From: Streptococcus parasanguinis
Lineage (GTDB): Bacteria > Bacillota > Bacilli > Lactobacillales > Streptococcaceae
Direction of reading: 5' to 3'
Length of the DNA stretch: 64,000 nt
Assembly (NCBI GenBank): GCA_905188195.1
Contig: CAJJKY010000005.1
Span: 1-64,000 of the forward strand
Position numbers and translations under genes: made by a program. Below, one piece after another: positions 36,688-45,989 of the stretch; within the stretch, counting starts at the first letter, position 1; every line of letters begins with the position of its first letter. The notes below the pieces were generated by a model. It was given only the letters and a program-made list of their open reading frames with translations. It ran no database searches and was not told the origin of the DNA.

Positions 36688-36715
36688 ATTATAGCACGAT
36701 TGAAAAATTTTGCAA
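36688..36715 (-). promoter_or_regulatory. promoter of the T-box transcript
   Basis: TTGCAA (36710-36715), 16-nt spacer, TATAAT (36688-36693) with TGC before it. Confidence 0.78.
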
Positions 36716-36730
36716 GAAAAAGTTTCATTT

Positions 36731-38053
36731 TCAATCAAAGAAATGCGTGATTTTACGGATTTTCTTCACTTGTTTGACCGAAGCTTTCATCATCTTCACA
36801 GATCCATTGACCGGAAGAGCAATCACCTTGGTCGGGATTTTCACAATGGTCTTAGACATCCGCTTGACCCGACTTTGCTCAGGATTCAAATCATTTGAAA
36901 AGTCTTTAGAGATGATTTTATCCAGGTAAAATTCGTAGACCCGACGGCCAAAGGTTGCTGCAGAAATATCATCAATCTTTTCTGCCCACTTGGTCTCATC
37001 GATTGTAGGCATCTCATCAATCGCTTCAAGAATCGCTTGTGCCAGATCGCTCTCTTCATAAAAGAGCTTTCCAAACATAGGGTCATCAATCACATGATCA
37101 AGATAAGGATTGCCATGAGCGATAATCGGGGTACCACTTGCAATACTCTCTAAATAGGTCAACCCTTGCGTCTCACTCGTTGAAGCTGAAATAAAGAAGT
37201 CAGCCGCTTTATAGTAGAGAGCTGTCTCATTTGGTGGGATCATCCCTGTAAAGACAACCGCATCTGAAATCCCCAGTTTCGCCGCTTGTTTTTTCAAATC
37301 ATCCAAATAAGGACCATCTCCAGCGACGATCAACTTGACTTTTTGATTGACCTTGAGGACATCAGGAAGAGCCGCGATAACAGCCTGAATATTCTTTTCA
37401 TAAGAAACCCGCGACAGGCTCAATAAAAGCGTTTCATCTTCTGCGACTTCATATTTTTCACGAAGAGCAACTGTCTCTGTCAGAGTGATTTCCGGTCGGT
37501 CAAACTTAGCCAAATCAATCCCTGTCGGAATAATGCGTTTTTCTGCCTTGACCTTGTACTTTTGGAGCAAGTCATAGACGATCTCACTAGGACAGATCAC
37601 TCCATCCAGATCATTCATATAACTTCTCACAATGTATTTGACCATACTTGGGCGAATAACCATACCTCTCGCAATATAGCGGACATAATCCTCATACTGG
37701 GTATGGTAGGTATGAATAACAGGAATCCTCAACTCACGTCCAATCCACACTCCCAAAAGGCCCAGTGAAAACTCAGTCTGGGTATGGATAATATCCAGTT
37801 GGTATTGCTTAGCAATGGCGAGCGCCTTTGAGAAGCCACGATAAGCAACGCGGCGGTCCTTAAAGGCGAAGAAAGGCACACTTGGAATCCGAATGATCTG
37901 CCAATCTTCATAGCGGTTGACATCTTTATCCGTTGTCGTAAAGATAAAGACCGTGTGACCCAATTTTTCTAATTCTGTTTTGAGCGTCCGAATACTGGTC
38001 GCCACTCCCGAAACTTGCGGGAAATAGGTATCTGTAAATAACCCTACACGCAT
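36731..38053 (-). CDS. lafA: glycosyltransferase family 4, monoglucosyl-diacylglycerol synthase (LafA-type)
   Basis: The 440-residue GT4 enzyme begins MRVGLFTDTYFPQVSGVATS, like the Acholeplasma monoglucosyl-DAG synthase and the pneumococcal first-step enzyme. It has the GT-B nucleotide-sugar motif SETQGLTYLESIASGTPIIA (about residues 295-314). It should transfer glucose to diacylglycerol at the inner membrane face, giving the glycolipid used as lipoteichoic-acid anchor. A basic C-terminal tail (KRMSK ... VKKIRK) may bind lipid. It follows the cpoA-like gene by 1 nt. Assignment of the pair's order is recall. Confidence 0.85.
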   Translation of the reverse strand: MRVGLFTDTYFPQVSGVATSIRTLKTELEKLGHTVFIFTTTDKDVNRYEDWQIIRIPSVPFFAFKDRRVAYRGFSKALAIAKQYQLDIIHTQTEFSLGLLGVWIGRELRIPVIHTYHTQYEDYVRYIARGMVIRPSMVKYIVRSYMNDLDGVICPSEIVYDLLQKYKVKAEKRIIPTGIDLAKFDRPEITLTETVALREKYEVAEDETLLLSLSRVSYEKNIQAVIAALPDVLKVNQKVKLIVAGDGPYLDDLKKQAAKLGISDAVVFTGMIPPNETALYYKAADFFISASTSETQGLTYLESIASGTPIIAHGNPYLDHVIDDPMFGKLFYEESDLAQAILEAIDEMPTIDETKWAEKIDDISAATFGRRVYEFYLDKIISKDFSNDLNPEQSRVKRMSKTIVKIPTKVIALPVNGSVKMMKASVKQVKKIRKITHFFD

Positions 38054-38054
38054 C

Positions 38055-39053
38055 TTACATCTCCAAAACTGTTTGATAGGCTTCGACCAATTGATAAGCC
38101 ACTAAGTCAATCGAACGACTTTCAGCGACCTTGTAACCGGCCTCCCGCTTGTCTACTTGTCCGTTCAAGACCTTGTTCAAGGAATCCACAAATTCGTCTA
38201 CATTATGGCACAATTCAGATGACGTCTCGTCAATCCAGCCATTGTATACTGGAATATCCCGCAAGACCGTGTGCTGATGACTGGCCAAGGCTTCCAAAAC
38301 AACGATTCCTTCTGTTTCTTCATAAGATGGGAAGAAGAAAGCATCTGAACCCGTCATTGCCCCTTGGAAGACCGCTCCCTTGAAGTAGCCAGGGAATTCC
38401 ACATTACTCGGATGATCCTTTTCCACGATACGACGAATCTTACGCGGAATGATCCATTTGTTGATAGAACCTAGCCAGATAAAGCGCACATCCGGCATGC
38501 GACGAGCCACTTCTACGAAATCTTCAATCCCTTTGCGTTTAAAATAAAGCCCTGCACAGATGACAACCTTTTGGCCTTCTTGGATATTAAAATGCTTGCG
38601 AAAGACTTCTTCTTTTTTCGGATCCTTCTTGTATTTTTCCAAATCAATTCCATTGGAAACCGCGATAATCGGTGTGGTCACCCCATAAGACTGAATCAGG
38701 TGTTTGGAATACTCAGATGGCGTGATCACATAGTCTGCCTTTTGGTACATGTGAGCCAAATACTTCCCAAACAAGGGCGCAAAAAAGTTAGACCCGATAA
38801 AGGAATTTTCAAAATCCTCACGGGTTGAATGGCCATGCATGATGACTTTCTTTCCACGACGCTTTGCTGCATGGAGCAAAAGGAAACTCCGTGGGCCATA
38901 GGTATTGATATGCACCACATCATAATCTCCTAAAATATCTGTCGTATACGGAATCCCAGCCAAATCAAGCGCATGCATTTGATGCTGCAAGGCTCGACCA
39001 ATTCCTGATTTTTGTAAGACGGATTTTCCTTCTAAATACAGTAAAACTTTCAT
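38055..39053 (-). CDS. cpoA: glycosyltransferase family 4, CpoA/LafB-type glycolipid glycosyltransferase
   Basis: The 332-residue GT4 protein starts MKVLLYLEGKSVLQKSGIGRAL, as CpoA of pneumococcus, which adds galactose to glucosyl-DAG and whose mutation gives reduced susceptibility to piperacillin. It has PSYEETEGIVVLEALAS (about 258-274) for nucleotide-sugar binding. I chose ATG 39053 as the conserved start; a longer reading crosses the promoter. There is no leader: TATAAT ends 7 nt before the ATG. Together with lafA it makes the major glycolipids. Confidence 0.85.
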   Translation of the reverse strand: MKVLLYLEGKSVLQKSGIGRALQHQMHALDLAGIPYTTDILGDYDVVHINTYGPRSFLLLHAAKRRGKKVIMHGHSTREDFENSFIGSNFFAPLFGKYLAHMYQKADYVITPSEYSKHLIQSYGVTTPIIAVSNGIDLEKYKKDPKKEEVFRKHFNIQEGQKVVICAGLYFKRKGIEDFVEVARRMPDVRFIWLGSINKWIIPRKIRRIVEKDHPSNVEFPGYFKGAVFQGAMTGSDAFFFPSYEETEGIVVLEALASHQHTVLRDIPVYNGWIDETSSELCHNVDEFVDSLNKVLNGQVDKREAGYKVAESRSIDLVAYQLVEAYQTVLEM

Positions 39054-39060
39054 ACCTTCT

Positions 39061-39089
39061 ATTATACCGAAATAAAGAGTGCCCAGCAA
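39061..39089 (-). promoter_or_regulatory. promoter of cpoA-lafA, possible leaderless start
   Basis: TTGCTG (39084-39089), 17-nt spacer, TATAAT (39061-39066), then AGAAGGT and ATG. Transcription would begin at the start codon; GAAGG is too close to the ATG to serve as a normal ribosome site. Confidence 0.72.
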
Positions 39090-39112
39090 GTCTCTACCTG
39101 TTCGCAGTATAA

Positions 39113-39145
39113 AAAAGAGGCTAGAACATTTCTGTTCTAACCTCT
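39113..39145. terminator. terminator between ccpA and cpoA
   Basis: AGAGGCTAGAAC...GTTCTAACCTCT stem. A second stem (GTAGAC...GTCTAC) lies at about 39150-39190 before the ccpA stop. One of these ends the ccpA transcript. Confidence 0.65.
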
Positions 39146-39194
39146 CAGACTAGTAGACACGTCTTCACAAGTCGAGACTCTAGTCTACTAATCC

Positions 39195-40199
39195 TTATTT
39201 TTTGGTCGTTCCACGTTGGTTGATCGTATGAGACAACAACACTTCGCGTTCTTCCAACTCTTCTTTGTGCATGATCTTGGTCAACATGCGCATACTGATC
39301 GCACCAAGGTCATACAAAGGTTGGCTAATCGTTGATAGATTTGGACGCGTGTAACGTGTTACTTGTGAATCATCACTAGTAATGATTTCAAAGTCTTCTG
39401 GTACTTTGATACCGTGATCAGACAAGCCGTTCAAGAGACCTGCAGCCAATTCATCACCTGTCACAAAAGCAGCTGTTGCTTTTGACGCAATGATGCGTTC
39501 TGCCAAGTTGTAACCTTCATCGTAACGGTACTTGGATTCAAACACAAGTCCTTCGCTATAGCTCAATTTTTTCGCTTTCAAAGCTTCTTTGTAGCCTGTC
39601 AAACGAATTTTTCCATTGATATCATCCACCAATGGGCCACTTACAAAAGCAATTTTCTTGTTGTGTTTTGCCAACTGTGTAACAGCATCAACGGTTGCTT
39701 GCTTGTAGTCAATATTGACACTTGGTAATTGGTGTTCAACATCCACTGTCCCAGCAAGGACAACTGGCGTCCGAGAGCGTGAAAATTCTGAGCGAATCTT
39801 TTCTGTCAAATGATAGCCCATGAAAATGATCCCATCCACTTGTTTTGAAAAGAGGTTGTTTACTACTGAAACTTCTTTGTCATCGTCTTCATCGCTATTT
39901 GCAAGGACGATGTTGTACTTGTACATTTCAGCAATGTCATCGATCCCCTTAGCCAAGGTAGAGAAATAGCTGTTGGTAATGTTTGGAATCACAACACCGA
40001 CTGTTGTGGTTTTCTTGCTGGCAAGACCACGTGCAACAGCATTTGGACGGTAATCCAAGCGTTCGATCACTTCTAATACTTTTTTACGTGTATTTTCTTT
40101 AACGTTCTTATTTCCATTCACTACACGACTAACGGTTGCCATTGAAACCCCTGCTTCACGGGCGACATCATAAATCGTTACTGTATCGTCTGTATTCAT
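39195..40199 (-). CDS. ccpA: catabolite control protein A
   Basis: CcpA is the LacI-type master regulator of carbon catabolite control; with HPr-Ser-P it binds cre sites. The 334-residue protein has the helix-turn-helix (VTIYDVAREAGVSMATVSRVVNG, near residues 6-28, shown in parts) and the hinge RPNAVARGLASKK, then the periplasmic-binding-like core. I chose ATG 40199 (MNTDDTVTIYD), the conserved start, with AAAGGAA upstream. It is divergent from pepQ, and a cre-like site lies between them. hprK is at 8262. Confidence 0.96.
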   Translation of the reverse strand: MNTDDTVTIYDVAREAGVSMATVSRVVNGNKNVKENTRKKVLEVIERLDYRPNAVARGLASKKTTTVGVVIPNITNSYFSTLAKGIDDIAEMYKYNIVLANSDEDDDKEVSVVNNLFSKQVDGIIFMGYHLTEKIRSEFSRSRTPVVLAGTVDVEHQLPSVNIDYKQATVDAVTQLAKHNKKIAFVSGPLVDDINGKIRLTGYKEALKAKKLSYSEGLVFESKYRYDEGYNLAERIIASKATAAFVTGDELAAGLLNGLSDHGIKVPEDFEIITSDDSQVTRYTRPNLSTISQPLYDLGAISMRMLTKIMHKEELEEREVLLSHTINQRGTTKK

Positions 40200-40263
40200 A
40201 AGATTTCCTTTCATTATTGAAAATTTCGTTTTCACTCTCTAATTAATCCTATTTTATCATGGA

Positions 40264-40279
40264 TTGTAAACACTTTCAA
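40264..40279. promoter_or_regulatory. cre-like CcpA operator between ccpA and pepQ
   Basis: TTGTAAACACTTTCAA resembles the cre consensus TGTAANCGNTTNCA (differences in the central CG). It lies between the divergent genes where CcpA autoregulation and pepQ control are known in related bacteria. Confidence 0.65.
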
Positions 40280-40359
40280 GTATTTTGGTAAAATTTTGTA
40301 AACTCTTGCTTTTTTGGGGAAAATTTGACAAAATAGATCCATAGAAAGAAGGTAGCATT

Positions 40360-41442
40360 ATGTCTAAATTAGATCAAATCGTCGATTTTCTTGAAACTGA
40401 AAAAACAGATGTCGCTGTTGTATCCGATCCTGTCACCATCAATTACCTAACTGGATTTTACAGTGATCCCCACGAACGTCAACTCTTCTTGTTCGTTTAC
40501 ACAGACCACGAACCACTTCTCTTCGTTCCTGCCCTTGAAGTGGAACGGGCGACTGCAGTTGTCGATTTCCAAGTGGTTGGCTATGTGGATTCTGAAAACC
40601 CTTGGGAAAAGATTAAAGGGGCTATCGCAAAACCAGATGCTAAAACCGTTGCACTTGAATATGATAACTTGATCCTGACCAAATACAATGGCTTGCGTAC
40701 TGTCTTTGAAAAGGCTCAATTCACCAACTTGACACCACGGATTAACCGGATGCGCTTGATCAAATCTGCTGATGAGATCCAAAAAATGTTGGTGGCTGGT
40801 CAATATGCAGATAAGGCTGTCAATATGGGATTCGACGCCATCTCACTAGATAAAACTGAAACTGATATCGTAGCAGAAATCGACTTTGGTATCAAACGCT
40901 TGGGTTATGAAATGAGCTTTGAAACCATGGTCTTGACTGGAAATAATGCAGCTAACCCACACGGAATTCCTGGAAGCAACAAAGTCGAAAACGATGCTCT
41001 CTTGCTATTTGACCTTGGCTGTATGGTGAATGGTTATGCGTCTGATATGACTCGAACTGTTGCTGTTGGGAAACCGGATGATTTCAAAAAAGAAATCTAC
41101 CACTTGACGTTAGAAGCTCAACAAGCAGCCATTGACATGATCAAACCAGGTGTAACAGCACACGACGTCGACCGTGCTGCACGGAGCGTCATTGAAAAAG
41201 CTGGCTATGGTGAGTACTTCAACCACCGCCTCGGACACGGTATCGGAATGGACGTGCATGAATTCCCTTCTATTATGGAAGGAAATGACATGGTGCTTGA
41301 AGAAGGCATGTGCTTCTCAGTCGAACCAGGAATCTATATTCCAGGTAAAGTCGGTGTTCGTATCGAAGATTGTGGGTACGTCACAAAAGACGGATTTGGA
41401 CTCTTCACTGAAACCAGCAAAGACTTACTTTACTTTGACTAA
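40360..41442 (+). CDS. pepQ: Xaa-Pro dipeptidase (M24 family)
   Basis: PepQ hydrolyses dipeptides with C-terminal proline using two metal ions. The 360-residue protein has the M24 ligands in LFDLGCMVNGYASDMTRT (Asp, Asp; about 222-239), HRLGHGIGMDVHE (about 290-302) and the Glu-containing SVEPGIY and RIEDCGY. The start has AAAGAAGG upstream. It is divergent from ccpA and followed by repeat A. Everything is full length. Confidence 0.95.
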   Translation: MSKLDQIVDFLETEKTDVAVVSDPVTINYLTGFYSDPHERQLFLFVYTDHEPLLFVPALEVERATAVVDFQVVGYVDSENPWEKIKGAIAKPDAKTVALEYDNLILTKYNGLRTVFEKAQFTNLTPRINRMRLIKSADEIQKMLVAGQYADKAVNMGFDAISLDKTETDIVAEIDFGIKRLGYEMSFETMVLTGNNAANPHGIPGSNKVENDALLLFDLGCMVNGYASDMTRTVAVGKPDDFKKEIYHLTLEAQQAAIDMIKPGVTAHDVDRAARSVIEKAGYGEYFNHRLGHGIGMDVHEFPSIMEGNDMVLEEGMCFSVEPGIYIPGKVGVRIEDCGYVTKDGFGLFTETSKDLLYFD

Positions 41443-41500
41443 TCCTTTAGTCGTTTCAATATATAACAAACATCTTGTTTCGTTAATAACTATAAAAAAT

Positions 41501-41676
41501 GAGGCTGGGACAAAAGTCCTAGCCTCTTAATTATCTTTGGATTGTCGAGCAAGACGCAGTGGTTGAGTGGGCTCTACTACGCTGATTTCATCAGCTTTTA
41601 CAGCCCTACTCAACTGTGCGGAGGTGGGACGACGAAATCGAATTCTAACGAATTACCGATTTCTGTCCCACTCTCT
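41501..41676 (+). repeat. intergenic repeat family A, copy 3
   Basis: Nearly identical to 678-853, differing at only a few positions. It sits between pepQ and the convergent Rrf2 gene and starts with the same GAGGCTGGGAC / GTCCTAGCCTC hairpin, so it may serve as terminator there. Confidence 0.87.
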
Positions 41677-41682
41677 TTTTTC

Positions 41683-42132
41683 TTATGAAACCGATTCGAG
41701 TTTCATTCTTTTCTGCGTATCTTCTACGACGTCTTTTAAAGTGGTTTGGGACATTTCTTTTTCCATAGCAGTCTGAATGTCCTCAAGCTTTCCATCTAAA
41801 ACATTATGGATATTGTGGCCAATTGGGCAGGCTGGATTCGGATTGTCATGAAAACCAAATAATTGACCTGTCGAACCTAAGCATTCTACTGCTTGATAGA
41901 TATCCAGCAGGCTGATCTCATCGGCTGCTTTTGCGAGCTCAGCTCCGCCTGTCCCACGCGCTACATGAATCAATCCAGCTTTCTTCAACTGAGACAAGGT
42001 CTTTCGAATAATAACAGGGTTCACGCCGACACTTCCTGCCAAAAAATCACTGGTTACTTTTGTTTTCTCTCCTTGTAGAGCAATCATGATCAAGACATGA
42101 GTCCCAATGGTAAAGCGACTCGAAATTTGCAT
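41683..42132 (-). CDS. Rrf2 family transcriptional regulator
   Basis: The 149-residue protein has the Rrf2 winged helix (SRFTIGTHVLIMIAL ... NPVIIRKTLSQLKKAGLIHVARGTGG in parts). The region where IscR/NsrR carry three cysteines has only Cys in VECLG and ACPIGH, so an iron-sulfur cluster of the usual type is unlikely; it is closer to YwnA-like members. AAAGGAG precedes ATG 42132. A TGTAA-N9-TTACA dyad covers its -35 box, so autoregulation is likely. Ligand and targets unknown. Confidence 0.87.
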   Translation of the reverse strand: MQISSRFTIGTHVLIMIALQGEKTKVTSDFLAGSVGVNPVIIRKTLSQLKKAGLIHVARGTGGAELAKAADEISLLDIYQAVECLGSTGQLFGFHDNPNPACPIGHNIHNVLDGKLEDIQTAMEKEMSQTTLKDVVEDTQKRMKLESVS

Positions 42133-42208
42133 AACTTCACTCCTTTCTACCCGTTTTTGAAGGTAGAGTCTATTGAACAACCGTCAAGGGACGACTTTCG
42201 TTATTCCT

Positions 42209-42244
42209 ATTATACTCTTTTCAGTTGTAATGTCAACAGTTACA
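42209..42244 (-). promoter_or_regulatory. promoter and operator-like dyad of the Rrf2 gene
   Basis: TTGACA (42231-42236), 16-nt spacer, TATAAT (42209-42214). The dyad TGTAA-ctgttgaca-TTACA (42226-42244) overlaps the -35 box and ends at the stop codon of the upstream gene. Confidence 0.68.
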
Positions 42245-43087
42245 CTATTGGAAGAAGTCCTCTAGCCAAGCATCGATTTCTCGATCATGACCTTCTCTCT
42301 GCTCAATTTCATGAAGGAGCTCATGATTGTGGGTATGATGAATGCCATTGACCAAACTTTCATAATATACTTGGTAATAAGGAAGATGGAGGTCTTTTGC
42401 CAGTTGCAGTTCTTTTTGGACATCATAGTCCACCCGTCTAAAATCGACATCTTTTAGCCCCATTTGATCAAATTCGAGAATGGCATACATGGCCCGAAGG
42501 TCCTTGCGAAGATTCTTTTCCAAAAAGAAAGGTTGACCGATCGATCCAGGATTGATAATCAGTTCTCCTCCTGTCCCGTAGCGGAAAAACTGCTGGTGAA
42601 TGTGTCCGTAGACTGCAATATCACAAGACGGGTTTGTCACCAAGCGATCAAAATCCTTCTGCTCACCAATGTGGATCAATTCGCGACCCCAATTCTTATC
42701 AGGTAAGTGGTGGGTAATGCCGATCTTTAAACCTGCGATTTCTCTATGGACCTGCATGGGCATTTTCTGCATGTCTTCAATTTCCTGGGGCGTGATTTCT
42801 TCAAGAATATATTGACACTGGCGCATGAGGTAGCGATGACTGGGTCTGGTCTCATCCAACATCCCCCTCATAGCCCGCCAAAGACTATCTTCCCAGTTTC
42901 CAAGGACTTTGACCGTAATCGGTAGCTCCTCTAACAGCTCCAAGAGGGCCCGTCTCCCTGTCCCCGGCATCAAACTATCTCCCAAGAGCCAATATTCATC
43001 CACCTTGGCTTTTCGACTATCCTCTAGGACAGCTTCCAATGCTGTCGTATTTCCATGAATATCTGAAAGTAAAGCAATTTTAGTCAT
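42245..43087 (-). CDS. metallophosphoesterase family protein
   Basis: The 280-residue protein has the calcineurin-like motifs in order: ALLSDIHGN (residues 5-13), LLGDSLM, LGNWED, GITHHLPD and YGHIHQ, which bind two metal ions. Family members hydrolyse phosphodiesters or phosphomonoesters; the substrate is unknown here. I chose ATG 43087 with GAGAAGG-like upstream sequence. The stop abuts the Rrf2 operator. It ends with a helical His-rich tail (HHTHNHELLHEIE). Confidence 0.88.
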   Translation of the reverse strand: MTKIALLSDIHGNTTALEAVLEDSRKAKVDEYWLLGDSLMPGTGRRALLELLEELPITVKVLGNWEDSLWRAMRGMLDETRPSHRYLMRQCQYILEEITPQEIEDMQKMPMQVHREIAGLKIGITHHLPDKNWGRELIHIGEQKDFDRLVTNPSCDIAVYGHIHQQFFRYGTGGELIINPGSIGQPFFLEKNLRKDLRAMYAILEFDQMGLKDVDFRRVDYDVQKELQLAKDLHLPYYQVYYESLVNGIHHTHNHELLHEIEQREGHDREIDAWLEDFFQ

Positions 43088-43252
43088 GATCTTCTCCTTC
43101 TCTCCATTATAACAAAGAGAAGAAAAACTTCCACCCAAAGGTGAAAGTTTTATGAACATTCCATGCTACCAGAAATGAAAACACAGGCTAGAAGCGGACG
43201 CTTCGTCGTTGGATTTATCTTTTTCCAAAGAGTTGCTTAACGGCTTTGTATC

Positions 43253-45976
43253 TTAGTCTACTGATTTGAGGGCTTCGAGCATGTCTACTTTTCGAAGATA
43301 ATGGTCAACATAAATTCCTAACAGGATCAAGAGAAGGAGCATTCCTCCAACAGGGAAGAGGAAAACACCAAGTCCCACTTTAGGGTAAAAGAGAATGGCA
43401 TCTGGTGCAATCATAGCAATGAGGAATTGATGAAGATAATAACCACCAACTAATCCCATGAGGATCCCTATGATAGACAATAAGATGGTTTCGCGGTAAA
43501 TATAGAGCGTCACTTCCTTATTATGGAATCCTAAGACCTTAATGGTCGATAATTCCCGGATCCGCTCTGCCACATTGATATTGGTTAAATTATACAAGAT
43601 CACGATGGCTAGCAAGATCGATACGACTACTAGAATCATCATAGTGGTGTCCAAAGATTTGGCAACTGAGTTAAAGAGGGAAATCATCAAAGCATTCTGA
43701 CTAACCGCCTTCACAGCTACAAGTGCCATCATATCCCGACTGACAGCCTGCACTTGTCGTGTAGAAGGATTTTTCAACTGCACCAAATAGCTATTTGCTG
43801 AAGTCCGCTTTCCGTAGATTTTTTGGTAACTTGCCTGATCCATATAAACAAAATGGCCGACATAATTTTCAGTGATTCCCGCCACCTTAAAAGTATGGTC
43901 ATCTAAGGTCAGTCGATCACCAACTGTAACCCGGGCTAGTTGTGCTAGCTTACTACTGATGATGACTCCTTGCTTGAGAGACAAGGACTCTCCTTGCTTG
44001 AGAGAACGCAAGCTTACAAAGGGAGAAAAATCTGTACGATCCGTTACCATCATCGTAATGGTCTGCTTGTCGCGTCCCCCCTTTAAAGAAGCTTCGATGA
44101 CCTTACTATAAATCAATCGATAATCCTTGATATCTGATTTTTCCAGACGATTGGTTAGTTCCTTGCTTTCTTGGCTTGATGCATTGGTTTTTTTGACTAC
44201 AATCAACTCATAAGATAGGATCTCTTGAAATTGGCGTTTGGGAACCCCTCCTACAGAAGATTGAATCCCTAGCCCTGCGAAGAGAAGAGCAACAGAACCT
44301 GCCACTCCAAATATGGTCATCAGCATCCGTTGTTTGTAACGAAAGAGATTACGAGCAGTGACCTTGTGGGTGAAACTCAGACGTTTCCAAATAAACTGGA
44401 GACGCTCCAGGAAAATCTTCGAACCAGATACCGGTGGTTTGGGCAGTAATAAAAGATTGGCTTCTTCTTTTAATTCCTTACGCGAAACCCAGTAAGCCGG
44501 AAGCACACTCGCAACGAAAGACAGTCCGAGCGCAATCAGAGTCATATCCCCATAAAAATACTCTCTGCTCTCTCCAATCACCATCCCTTGCGTGATAATG
44601 TTGGAAATGATCCCCGATAGGAAATAATGGCCCAGCAAGGTTCCTAGAAGGGTACCGATCGTCCCTGCAAAGAATCCATAGAGGACAAATTTGAGAATGA
44701 TGTCCCTGGTACGATAGCCCAGCGCCTTAAATATCCCTGCATTGGTTCGCTCTTCATCGACAAAGCGGGTCATCGTGGTAAAGGTCACCATGGCGGCTAC
44801 TAGATAAAGAACAACCGGAAAAATATTTCCGACAGCGGAAATACTACTACTAGCATTGCTATACATCAAGTAACCTTGTCCACCTGGCATGGTCTTGCGG
44901 TCATAGACATGATAAGTTGGAATTTCCAGCTGATCTCGCTCCCTTTGCGCTTTTTTCAGCTCCTCCTCTTTTTTTGCGAGCTCCGTTTCACCTGCAGTCC
45001 AGTCCTTCTTTTTCTGATCAATTTGTTCTTGGGCTTGATGGAGCTTTTCTTGACTAGCTACTTGCTCTTTAGCTGGCAGAAATGGAGCTAATTTCTTGAA
45101 CTGGGCCTCCTGCAAGTCTAATTGTTTTTGAGCCTGATCGATCTGATTTTTAGCTGACTGGAGTGTTTCCTCGGCACGACTGAGTTCTTTCTGGCCTTTT
45201 TGAATCTGCCCATCCGCCTCCTGCTTGAGTCTTTGATAGCGGGCCTTTCCATTGTCTTTCAGAAGTTTTTCTAACTCTTCTTGATGAGCTTTGAGCCCTT
45301 TTTGGTAGACTTGCGAAAAAGAATCTAAAGACTTCAGATCATCAAACTGGATCCGCGCCATCGCGGGAAGTTTAGTCGTAAAGACCTCTTTTGAAACTAG
45401 TGCATAGGCATCTAGATTTCCACTGCCACTCATGGCAGTGCCTAAATTCTTTTGAGACCACATCTCAGAGGATTGAACAAAACCAACAATGGTGAATTGC
45501 TTTCGCTTTAAACTAGAGCGCGTTCCAGCCTTTTCTTCAAGTGTGAGGGTATCCCCTATCTGATAGCGATCCTCCCAAAAATTTGCTAGGGCCAGTTCCC
45601 CTTCTTTTTGGGGCAGGCGCCCCTTGGTCACACGAAAAGAAGAAAGACTTTTTGGGGCAGAAAAAAGTCGAATTGCCTTTCCTGTTCCTCTCACTGTCAG
45701 ATCTAGCAGTAAACCAAATTCGACACGCGCTCCTTTGACTCCTAAAAGTTCCTCTTGGTCTGCCTGGTCTAATCCCAAGTCCCCCATGACAGCAAGATCT
45801 AGCATCTTTTGTTGCTGAATAAACTGGTTAGCCGTTCGGTGCATATTTGGAGTGGTCACCTTTAGGCCTACCAAGGCCAAGCTTCCCAACAACATCAAGG
45901 TTAAGATGGAGAGAAAACGTCCTTTTGAATGTGTAAAGGAAGCAAATAGATCCTTCCAATAGACTTTTCGTTTCAT
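43253..45976 (-). CDS. FtsX-type ABC transporter permease with extracellular coiled coil
   Basis: The 907-residue protein has an N-terminal helix (FLSILTLMLLGSLALVGL), a large outside domain containing a Lys/Glu/Gln-rich coiled coil (about residues 245-350), then two FtsX permease units of three or four helices (about 385-520 and 780-895), separated by a second outside domain. This MacB-like plan suggests a mechanotransmission or peptide/lipoprotein handling role rather than import. Substrate unknown. It follows its ATPase by 13 nt. A related pattern exists in many streptococci. Confidence 0.88.
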   Translation of the reverse strand: MKRKVYWKDLFASFTHSKGRFLSILTLMLLGSLALVGLKVTTPNMHRTANQFIQQQKMLDLAVMGDLGLDQADQEELLGVKGARVEFGLLLDLTVRGTGKAIRLFSAPKSLSSFRVTKGRLPQKEGELALANFWEDRYQIGDTLTLEEKAGTRSSLKRKQFTIVGFVQSSEMWSQKNLGTAMSGSGNLDAYALVSKEVFTTKLPAMARIQFDDLKSLDSFSQVYQKGLKAHQEELEKLLKDNGKARYQRLKQEADGQIQKGQKELSRAEETLQSAKNQIDQAQKQLDLQEAQFKKLAPFLPAKEQVASQEKLHQAQEQIDQKKKDWTAGETELAKKEEELKKAQRERDQLEIPTYHVYDRKTMPGGQGYLMYSNASSSISAVGNIFPVVLYLVAAMVTFTTMTRFVDEERTNAGIFKALGYRTRDIILKFVLYGFFAGTIGTLLGTLLGHYFLSGIISNIITQGMVIGESREYFYGDMTLIALGLSFVASVLPAYWVSRKELKEEANLLLLPKPPVSGSKIFLERLQFIWKRLSFTHKVTARNLFRYKQRMLMTIFGVAGSVALLFAGLGIQSSVGGVPKRQFQEILSYELIVVKKTNASSQESKELTNRLEKSDIKDYRLIYSKVIEASLKGGRDKQTITMMVTDRTDFSPFVSLRSLKQGESLSLKQGVIISSKLAQLARVTVGDRLTLDDHTFKVAGITENYVGHFVYMDQASYQKIYGKRTSANSYLVQLKNPSTRQVQAVSRDMMALVAVKAVSQNALMISLFNSVAKSLDTTMMILVVVSILLAIVILYNLTNINVAERIRELSTIKVLGFHNKEVTLYIYRETILLSIIGILMGLVGGYYLHQFLIAMIAPDAILFYPKVGLGVFLFPVGGMLLLLILLGIYVDHYLRKVDMLEALKSVD

Positions 45977-45989
45977 GCTACCACCTCTT

